The notes beneath the pieces are model-generated. The model did not search any database, had not been told where the DNA came from, and was given only the letters and a program-made list of their open reading frames with translations. A program made the position numbers and the translations under genes. Shown here piece after piece: positions 13,408 to 18,754 of a DNA stretch of 18,754 nt (positions are counted from its first letter, which is position 1; the number at the start of each line of letters is the position of its first letter). The DNA comes from RGIG3009 sp045596745 (GTDB lineage Bacteria; Bacillota; Clostridia; Oscillospirales; Acutalibacteraceae): positions 1 through 18,754 of the forward strand of contig JAZODA010000067.1 in NCBI GenBank assembly GCA_045596745.1, in the 5' to 3' direction.

Positions 13408-14493
13408 TTATTTTTCGTCTTCTTTCCGCTTCTTACGGCGAACGCGGTTGATGTGTCGCTCGAAATCGCCGCTGTCAATCAGTGCCGCCAGCACAAACTG
13501 CATCACGGTGGGGACGGTGCAGGAATAAAAGCCGAGGCGTTCGGTATACGCTGTTACCAGCGGACGGGGAAGCACCATATACCCGATACGCAGTGAGGGA
13601 GAGACGGTTTTGGAAAAGGTGTTCATATAGATAACGTTGTCGGCGGTGGTGTGCGAGAACAGCGTTTCCTCCGCTTTTTTCGACAGGGAAAATTCCGACT
13701 CGAAATCGTCCTCTACCAGAACACGTCCCTCGGCAGCCGCCCAACGGAGATACTCGTGCCGCTTGGACGCGTTGGCGGTGACGCCGCTGGGGAAGCTGCG
13801 GTAGGGGGAGATGTGTAAAACCGAAGCGTCGGTGTTCCACAACGCGGTGCTGTCGATGCCGTCTCTGCCCAGCGGCAGGTGGCGACAATGCACGTCGGAG
13901 GCGCGGTAGACCTGTTCGATTTGCTTGTAAGAGGGCGCTTCGATGGCGTAGATGCGGTCGCGACCAAGCAGTTCCACAATCAGACTGTAGAGATACTCCG
14001 AACCCGAGCCGATGATAATTTGGTCGGCTTCCACCGTCAGACCGCGACTCCGGGCGAGATATCGCCGTATCGCTTCGCGCAGCTCAAGACACCCGGTGTT
14101 GGGCGAGCGGTCGAGGATGTCCTCGCCGCGGTCACTGATGACGGCGCGCATGGTTTTGGCCAGCACCGAAAAGGGGAATTCCGTATGCTCGCCGCTATGA
14201 TGGGACGGCGGTGGCGGTGTCGGCGCGCTTTGCGCCGCGGCAAAACCGTCATCGGTGCGGAAGCACACAAAATAACCGCTGCGCTCCCGTGGCTCGATAT
14301 ACCCCTCTTCGCACAGCAGGGCATAGGCGTGCTCCACCGTGATGGTGCTGACGCCGACCTCTTCCGCAATGGTGCGTTTGGAGGGCAGCTTACTGTCATA
14401 CGGATAAATCTCGCGCACAATGTCATCACGCACCTGCCGATACAATTGCAGGTAGGCAGGCTGCTTTTCGGTTTTTTCAATACGATACTTCAT
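13408..14493 (-). CDS. PdxR/MocR-like regulator (GntR HTH + aminotransferase-like), short C-terminus
   Basis: A 361-residue cytosolic regulator. Residues 1-75 form a GntR-type winged helix (QLYRQVRDDIVREIYPYDSKLPSKRTIAEEVGVS), joined by a Pro-rich linker (90-98) to a fold-type I aminotransferase-like domain. PLP-binding features are SPYRSFPSGVT (229-239), EDDFESEF (261-268) and the Schiff-base Lys in NTFSKTVSPSLRIGY (Lys 295). It ends at FERHINRVRRKKRKEDEK, where most MocR proteins continue for roughly 100 residues, so the small C-terminal subdomain is missing; no remnant follows the stop. It diverges from pdxY, so it probably senses PLP and controls B6 uptake and salvage. No Shine-Dalgarno sequence is obvious before its ATG. 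Confidence 0.88.
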   Translation of the reverse strand: MKYRIEKTEKQPAYLQLYRQVRDDIVREIYPYDSKLPSKRTIAEEVGVSTITVEHAYALLCEEGYIEPRERSGYFVCFRTDDGFAAAQSAPTPPPPSHHSGEHTEFPFSVLAKTMRAVISDRGEDILDRSPNTGCLELREAIRRYLARSRGLTVEADQIIIGSGSEYLYSLIVELLGRDRIYAIEAPSYKQIEQVYRASDVHCRHLPLGRDGIDSTALWNTDASVLHISPYRSFPSGVTANASKRHEYLRWAAAEGRVLVEDDFESEFSLSKKAEETLFSHTTADNVIYMNTFSKTVSPSLRIGYMVLPRPLVTAYTERLGFYSCTVPTVMQFVLAALIDSGDFERHINRVRRKKRKEDEK

Positions 14494-14524
14494 CTGGTTA
14501 TATAATTTACTCCTGTTCTGACTA

Positions 14525-14553
14525 TTTTTATATCACCAAAACAAGTATATACT
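14525..14553 (+). promoter_or_regulatory. Probable promoter of the pdxY operon
   Basis: TATACT (14548-14553) is a good -10, with only TTTTTA (14525-14530) 17 bases upstream as -35. It ends 20 bases before the GGGGGAG ribosome binding site. The weak -35 and overlapping palindrome suit a regulated promoter. Confidence 0.5.
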
Positions 14554-14559
14554 GGTTTT
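14538..14559. promoter_or_regulatory. 22-bp near-perfect palindrome, candidate PdxR-like operator
   Basis: AAAACA and GGTTTT flank the perfect palindrome AGTATATACT; only one base pair of the 22 bp breaks symmetry. It lies between the divergent regulator and pdxY genes and covers the pdxY -10. A GntR-family dimer could bind it; assignment to the adjacent regulator is inference. Confidence 0.55.
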
Positions 14560-14585
14560 CATAAAAAAGCAAGGGGGGAGAGCGC

Positions 14586-15434
14586 GTGTCGCACAATCGC
14601 CAAAAGAAATTAGCGGTTATCAACGATTTCTGCGGATTCGGTCGCTGTTCGCTGACTGTGTCGTTGCCGATTGTATCGGCGCTGAAAGTGCAGTGTTGTC
14701 CGATACCGACCGCGGTCTTTTCCAACCACACCGGATTTGACGAGTTTTATTGCACGGATTTTACCGAGCATATGGAAGCCTATACGGCGCAGTGGGAAAC
14801 GCTGGATTTGCGATTTGAGGGTATTCTCACCGGCTTTCTCGGTTCGCCTGCGCAAATCGGGATTGTGCATCGGTTTTTGGAGCGGTTCAAGACGGCACAA
14901 ACCGTTACGGTTGTTGACCCGGTGATGGGGGACAACGGACGGCTGTATGCCACCTATTCACCGGCATTGGCCGCCGAAATGAAAACGCTGTTGCCGTATG
15001 CCGATATTCTGACTCCCAACCTGACCGAGGCGTGCTTGTTGGCAGACGTGCCGTATTGCCCGACGATGGGGGAGCAGGAACTGTATGCGCTGTGTGAAGC
15101 ACTGCACGCGATGGGTCCGCAGAAAATTGTGATTTCCGGGCTGGAACGCGATGGCGATTTGGAAAACTTCATTTACGAAGCGGGACGTCCTCCGGTGACG
15201 GTGCGTGAGCATCGTGTCGGGTCCTGCCGCGCGGGTACGGGCGACGTGTTTTCCTCCATTGTTGCCGCCGATGTGGTGAACGGTATGGAATTGGTTGCCG
15301 CCGTACGGCATGCGTCGGCGTTTATTGCCAAGGCGTTGCGCCGCACGATGGAGCTGGGGATTCCCGAAACCGACGGCGTGTGCTTTGAAGAGATTTTGAC
15401 GGAAATTGGGTGTGAGTGCTATGCGGGCAGCTAA
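14586..15434 (+). CDS. pdxY: Pyridoxamine/pyridoxal kinase
   Basis: A 282-residue ribokinase-like enzyme that phosphorylates pyridoxal or pyridoxamine with ATP to salvage vitamin B6. Signatures are NDFCGFGRCSLTVSLPIVSAL (13-33), which forms the substrate pocket, PTAVFSNHTGF (41-51), DPVMGDNG (111-118), TPNLTEA (143-149) and the catalytic AGTGD (216-220, base Asp 220). Length is normal. The start is a GTG with GGGGGAG 5 bases upstream; no nearby ATG competes. It overlaps the ECF S-component gene by 14 bases. Clostridia members are usually named pyridoxamine kinase; choice between PdxY and PdxK is not certain. Confidence 0.92.
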   Translation: MSHNRQKKLAVINDFCGFGRCSLTVSLPIVSALKVQCCPIPTAVFSNHTGFDEFYCTDFTEHMEAYTAQWETLDLRFEGILTGFLGSPAQIGIVHRFLERFKTAQTVTVVDPVMGDNGRLYATYSPALAAEMKTLLPYADILTPNLTEACLLADVPYCPTMGEQELYALCEALHAMGPQKIVISGLERDGDLENFIYEAGRPPVTVREHRVGSCRAGTGDVFSSIVAADVVNGMELVAAVRHASAFIAKALRRTMELGIPETDGVCFEEILTEIGCECYAGS

Positions 15435-15915
15435 TGTCAAGCGATTGTGCCTTGCCGGTGTGCTGACAGCACTGGTGTTTGTGTTTACGGCGTTTTTGCA
15501 TATCCCGGCACATACGGGGTATGTTCACATCGGCGATGCGTTTATTTATCTGGCGGCGTGTTTACTGCCGTGGCAGTATGCCGTGTTTGTCGGTGCGGGC
15601 GGCGCGTTGCTTGCCGATTGCCTGACCGGGTTTGCCATCTGGGCGCCTGCTTCGGTAATTATCAAAGCGGCAGCGGTGCTGTGCTTTTCCCGCAAGGCGC
15701 GGATGGTGTCGCTGCGTAACGGTGTGGCACTTGTGGCCGCGGGACTCATCAGCTGCAGCGGTTATTTTTTCTACGAATGGCTGTTGACCGGCTCGTTGGC
15801 GCCGGTTGCCAGTATTCCCGGCAACATTCTGCAGTCGTCGCTCAGTGCGGTGCTGTTTTTGGTGCTGGGTGCCGCGCTTAATAAACTCAATTTCAAAGGA
15901 GAGAATGCCCTGTGA
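15421..15915 (+). CDS. ECF transporter S component (TIGR04002-like), probable B6 uptake
   Basis: A 164-residue membrane protein with five or six spans, the size and pattern of energy-coupling-factor substrate-binding subunits. The segments HIPAHTGYVHIGDAFIYLAACLLP (25-48) and GGALLADCLTGFAIWAPASVIIKA (61-84) match, from memory, the TIGR04002 family. It has no ATPase of its own and would use a shared EcfA/EcfT module encoded elsewhere. Overlap with pdxY (14 bases) and with the radical SAM gene (4 bases), next to a PdxR-like regulator, points to pyridoxine or another B6 vitamer as substrate; that is contextual inference. The ATG at 15421 was chosen over an in-frame TTG at 15406; its ribosome binding site is weak, as expected for translational coupling. 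Confidence 0.85.
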   Translation: MRAANVKRLCLAGVLTALVFVFTAFLHIPAHTGYVHIGDAFIYLAACLLPWQYAVFVGAGGALLADCLTGFAIWAPASVIIKAAAVLCFSRKARMVSLRNGVALVAAGLISCSGYFFYEWLLTGSLAPVASIPGNILQSSLSAVLFLVLGAALNKLNFKGENAL

Positions 15916-16517
15916 TGACGATTACGTATCCCGTGAAAAACGGTATCTATGTGAATATGACCAATCGCTGCCCCTGCGCCTGTACGTTTTGTCTGCGGCA
16001 GAACCGCGACAGTGTGTACGGCTCGGAGCCGCTGTGGCTCGACCGTGAGCCGACGGTGGAAGAGGTGTGCGAAAGCCTGGATGCGTGGGATTTGTCGCAG
16101 TACAGCGAAGTGGTGTTTTGCGGCTATGGCGAGCCGACTGAGCGACTGGACGATTTGCTGAAGGTGGCGGCACACCTGAAAAGCAAAAGCGATATCGCCA
16201 TTCGTATCAACACCAACGGTCTGGCGGATCTCATCCACGGTGAGTCGACGGCGCCGAAACTGAAAGGTCTCATCGATGCTGTGTCGATCAGCCTGAACGC
16301 GACGAGCGAAGAGGAATATCAGCGTGTTGTTCGCCCGAAGTTTGGCGAGGGTTCGTATGCCGCGATGTTGCGCTTTACCAAAGAGTGCGTTGCGTACGTG
16401 CCGAAAGTGATGATGACGGTGGTGGATGTGGTGACCACACCCGAGGAACAGGAGTATTGCCGTCAGCTTTGTGAGTCGCTCGGCGCGACGTTGCGCGTGC
16501 GTCCGTACGAGGAATAA
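15912..16517 (+). CDS. TatD-associated radical SAM protein
   Basis: A 201-residue radical S-adenosylmethionine protein. The cluster motif CxxxCxxC is Cys 20, 24 and 27 in NRCPCACTFCLRQ; FCGYGEPTERLDDL (glycine-rich SAM contact), IRINTNGLADLIHG and VSISLNATSEEEYQRV follow in canonical order. Sequence and length match the small TatD-family-associated radical SAM group (TIGR04038-like), whose reaction is unknown; no TatD gene is in the window. GTG (15912) is the likely start, 10 bases after GGAG; the adjacent ATG at 15915 is possible. Start and ECF stop overlap (GTGA), making it the last gene of the B6 operon before a strong terminator. Confidence 0.87.
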   Translation: MMTITYPVKNGIYVNMTNRCPCACTFCLRQNRDSVYGSEPLWLDREPTVEEVCESLDAWDLSQYSEVVFCGYGEPTERLDDLLKVAAHLKSKSDIAIRINTNGLADLIHGESTAPKLKGLIDAVSISLNATSEEEYQRVVRPKFGEGSYAAMLRFTKECVAYVPKVMMTVVDVVTTPEEQEYCRQLCESLGATLRVRPYEE

Positions 16518-16536
16518 TGTAGTTTACAAAATGTTT

Positions 16537-16570
16537 GAAGAAGCCCTTCGGGGCTTCTTTTTGTTTTTTT
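16537..16570 (+). terminator. Intrinsic terminator of the pdxY operon
   Basis: GAAGAAGCCC pairs with GGGCTTCTTT (one G-U pair) around a UUCG tetraloop, followed by a long T-run (16561-16570). It is a textbook terminator 19 bases after the radical SAM stop. Confidence 0.94.
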
Positions 16571-16600
16571 GGAGGGTGGTGAAGAGGAAAAAGTATACTC

Positions 16601-16617
16601 TTTGCATAATCTTGCAA
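16601..16617. promoter_or_regulatory. Regulatory-site candidate, copy 1 (TTTGCANNATCTTGCAA)
   Basis: A 17-bp element with inverted 5-base arms TTGCA-N6-TGCAA. It matches the element at 16739-16755 in 15 of 17 positions. It lies about 75 bp upstream of the -35 of the vWA-protein gene. Confidence 0.45.
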
Positions 16618-16689
16618 AAAATGCATAAATGCAGGGCTGCCGAGCAGGAAAAATGTCGATTTTGTAGGGTATTAATTATAGTAATGTTG

Positions 16690-16718
16690 TTGACATATTC
16701 TGACGAAAGGTGTATCAT
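16690..16718 (+). promoter_or_regulatory. Sigma-A promoter of the vWA-domain gene
   Basis: TTGACA (16690-16695), 17 bases, TATCAT (16713-16718). Transcription should start near 16725, giving a leader of about 70 bases. Confidence 0.85.
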
Positions 16719-16738
16719 TATGAATAATAATGTGGGTT

Positions 16739-16755
16739 TTTGCACCATCTTGCAA
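16739..16755. promoter_or_regulatory. Regulatory-site candidate, copy 2 (TTTGCANNATCTTGCAA)
   Basis: The second copy of the 17-bp inverted-arm element, 138 bp from the first and just downstream of the expected transcription start. It could act as an operator or, in RNA, as a small TTGCA/TGCAA hairpin in the leader. Confidence 0.45.
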
Positions 16756-16796
16756 TGACGTTACATTTTTTAACCATGTGAGGAGGGGATAAAGAA

Positions 16797-18754
16797 ATGA
16801 AGCGTTTTCTTAGCGTGCTTGTCTGTCTTGTTCTGCTGACGGCTATGCTGATGACCGGTTTTTCTTTGGAGACCGCAGCTACCGGTGGAACGGAAACCAA
16901 GCGCGCCATTGCGATCGTGTTTGACAACTCCGCATCGATGTATCAAGGAACGGATGACTTCAAGCAAGCCTGGTGCCGTGCTACGTATGCCATGGAAGTT
17001 CTTGCTACGATGATGAACCCGTCGGACACGATGGTGATCTATCCGATGCACCCCATACAGGTTGGTGTAGGCGGAACAACGTATGATTCCGACAATCCGT
17101 TGAAGGTCACGCAAGCGACCGCTTCGACGATTCGGGAAATTTACACACCCAAGGCGGGAACCACCCCGATCGAGTCCATCAAAAAAGCATGTGACGGTCT
17201 GGTAGGAATGGATGCCGCTGAAAAGTGGCTGATTGTTCTGACCGACGGTTCGACTTTCTATCGCAATAATAAGGAATTAAGTGTTTCGGCGACCATCCAG
17301 GCGCTGAAGACATCTTTGACCGATTGCGTAGAGCGGGTAAATACGATGTACCTCGGTATTGGTCCGGAAGTGGCGCTGCCCACGGGCGTTTCGGGTAGCT
17401 ATCGCTACATCGCCGAGCAGGCGAAAGATAGCAGCAGCGTGTTGTCGAAGCTGACCGATATGTGCAACACCATCTTCGGTCGCGATACGCTGTCTGTCAC
17501 TTCCAAGGAAATTACCTTTGACGTGTCGATGAAAAAGCTCATCGTCTTCGTTCAGGGTAAAGGCATCAGCAACGTTTCCTTGAGTGGCGCAAGCCCGGTT
17601 TCCACCAATGAGCTGAAGTATCCCACGTTGGGCGCGAAAGATCGTCCGTTCCTGATTGACGAAAGTCTGCAGGGCGTGATGCTGACGTTCGGCGAAATGG
17701 ATGCCGGTAAATATTCGCTCAGTTACAGCGGTACGGCTACCAGCGTTGTGGCGTACTACGAACCGGACATCGACCTGAAGGTCGTTCTGAAGGATGCCGC
17801 CGGCACGGTGGTTGATCCCAAAGAAGAGCAGATGGCCGGTAGCTACACCATCGAATATTGCTTGGTGGACCGGGACGGCAAAGTCACGAATTCCAAGCTG
17901 CTTGGCAACGTCAACTACGACATCAAGTACACCATCAACGGTGAGCAGAAGTCGGTAACGGCGAACAAAGCCGGTAAACTGGAAGTGCAGCTGGATTCCA
18001 ACTCCGAGTTGGATGCGGATTTCACGGTGACGTACTTGAGTGGTTACACCATTCATCGCACCGGTACACAGCTTGGCTGGCCCTCGGGCGGTATCAAGAC
18101 CGGTCCTCCGCCGGCCGGCGAACTCAAGATGACGCTTGTCGGTGCGAAGTCTTCGTATGCATTGACCGAATTCGCTTCGGAACAGGTCGTACGCATCGAC
18201 CTTGTATATGAAGGTAATAAAGTAGTCGGCGCTGAACTTGATAAGGTAACGGTGATTCCGAACCTGCAGGGCGGCAACGTCACCTGCGAACTTAAGCGGG
18301 ATGACAACGGCTACTATGTGGCGCTGAACAAAAACGGCTCGCTGCTGGACACCAAGCCCGGCAAGTACAAACTGGCGGTCAGCGGTGTTTACACCACGGT
18401 CGATGGTCTGAAGAGCAACAAAGCGATTGCTTCGACGGCGTTTGAACTGAAAGACAACAGCGGCAAGCTGGCAATGAGCCTGAAAGTGGATCAGGATTAT
18501 TACGAGATTTCCAAGCTGAAGGACGGCAAGCCGATTCGCGTGGAGTTGACACTCGGCGGCAAACCGCTGACGGATGCTCAGCTCGATAGCGTGAAACTGG
18601 ACTGCCAGGTAGAAGGTCTTAAGCTGATTGTCACGCCCGTCAAGGGTGAGTCCGCGATTAACGTGCGTATCGATCCCGAAAGCTCGCCGGAAGACGATTC
18701 GTACGAGATTAAGTTCAAAGCTTCCTGCAAGAACGAAATCGGACGTGACGTCGC
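16797..18754 (+). CDS. Secreted von Willebrand factor A-domain protein (3' end outside window)
   Basis: An open frame of 652 codons with no stop before the window edge. It starts with a signal peptide (MKRFLSVLVCLVLLTAMLMTG, cleavage probably after the Ala-Ala near residue 30). A vWA domain follows at about 38-230. Its metal-ion-dependent adhesion site is complete: DNSAS at the end of the first strand (IAIVFDNSAS), Thr in the KAGTTPI loop, and Asp in IVLTDGS. The remainder is a series of beta-sandwich-like modules rich in Lys, Gly and Asp without obvious catalytic residues. Such proteins mediate adhesion or assembly outside the membrane; many end in a membrane span or sorting signal, which cannot be seen here. 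GAGGAGGGG stands about 9 bases before the ATG. No Thr-rich linker is present in the visible part. Confidence 0.85.
   Translation, partial: MKRFLSVLVCLVLLTAMLMTGFSLETAATGGTETKRAIAIVFDNSASMYQGTDDFKQAWCRATYAMEVLATMMNPSDTMVIYPMHPIQVGVGGTTYDSDNPLKVTQATASTIREIYTPKAGTTPIESIKKACDGLVGMDAAEKWLIVLTDGSTFYRNNKELSVSATIQALKTSLTDCVERVNTMYLGIGPEVALPTGVSGSYRYIAEQAKDSSSVLSKLTDMCNTIFGRDTLSVTSKEITFDVSMKKLIVFVQGKGISNVSLSGASPVSTNELKYPTLGAKDRPFLIDESLQGVMLTFGEMDAGKYSLSYSGTATSVVAYYEPDIDLKVVLKDAAGTVVDPKEEQMAGSYTIEYCLVDRDGKVTNSKLLGNVNYDIKYTINGEQKSVTANKAGKLEVQLDSNSELDADFTVTYLSGYTIHRTGTQLGWPSGGIKTGPPPAGELKMTLVGAKSSYALTEFASEQVVRIDLVYEGNKVVGAELDKVTVIPNLQGGNVTCELKRDDNGYYVALNKNGSLLDTKPGKYKLAVSGVYTTVDGLKSNKAIASTAFELKDNSGKLAMSLKVDQDYYEISKLKDGKPIRVELTLGGKPLTDAQLDSVKLDCQVEGLKLIVTPVKGESAINVRIDPESSPEDDSYEIKFKASCKNEIGRDV

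Overview
The window reads as a chromosomal segment of a Gram-positive anaerobe of the class Clostridia, most likely an Oscillospiraceae/Ruminococcaceae-type gut or rumen bacterium. This is inferred from protein families (NusG-II/Gx/ApbE set, TIGR04002-like ECF S component, TatD-associated radical SAM protein, short PdxR-like regulator), strong AGGAGG ribosome binding sites, sigma-A type promoters, and several Thr-rich surface proteins. I see no tRNA, rRNA, CRISPR array, transposase, integrase or phage gene. Genes lie on both strands in short operons separated by clear intrinsic terminators.

Layout. (1) 1-1232 is visibly AT-rich, about 35 % G+C in the sample I counted against 50 % or more elsewhere. 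It holds one minus-strand gene for a RelA/SpoT-domain protein with its own terminator and a probable operator; it looks like recently acquired DNA. (2) 1233-1264 is a perfect 32-bp palindrome at the edge of that region. (3) 1388-3427 is a tight operon: membrane NusG domain II protein, Gx/heptaprenyl-diphosphate-synthase-component-I-like membrane protein, and lipoprotein ApbE flavin transferase. It resembles the eetA-eetB-fmnB core of flavin-based extracellular electron transfer. (4) 3430-8654 has two paralogous membrane-anchored GH16-type glycanases (CARDB-like, GH16, Thr-rich linker, C-terminal membrane segment) on the minus strand. They flank a plus-strand EamA transporter, and the second is followed by a NUDIX hydrolase. 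(5) 8661-9428 is an orphan gene for an acidic 184-residue protein with a long structured leader. (6) 9495-11697 is a nadE, ABM-domain monooxygenase and WG-repeat lipoprotein operon. (7) 11701-13403 (minus) is a small conserved hypothetical gene translationally coupled to a membrane-tethered secreted DNA/RNA nuclease. (8) 13408-16570 is a vitamin B6 locus: a C-terminally short PdxR/MocR-like regulator divergent from pyridoxamine kinase, an ECF S component and a TatD-associated radical SAM protein, the last three overlapping. (9) 16571-18754 is a regulatory region and the first 652 codons of a secreted vWA-domain protein that runs off the window.

Common themes are envelope function and redox/cofactor supply. 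Five or more products are secreted or membrane-tethered, four share Thr-rich linkers, and NadE, ApbE, PdxY and the ECF S component supply or install NAD, FMN and vitamin B6. The best leads for something new are the eet-like operon with its operator-overlapped promoter, the PdxR-like regulator lacking its C-terminal subdomain with a 22-bp near-palindrome over the pdxY promoter, the two-gene nuclease unit, and the near-identical 17-bp sites flanking the vWA promoter. Functions are called from motifs by eye; no database search was run.
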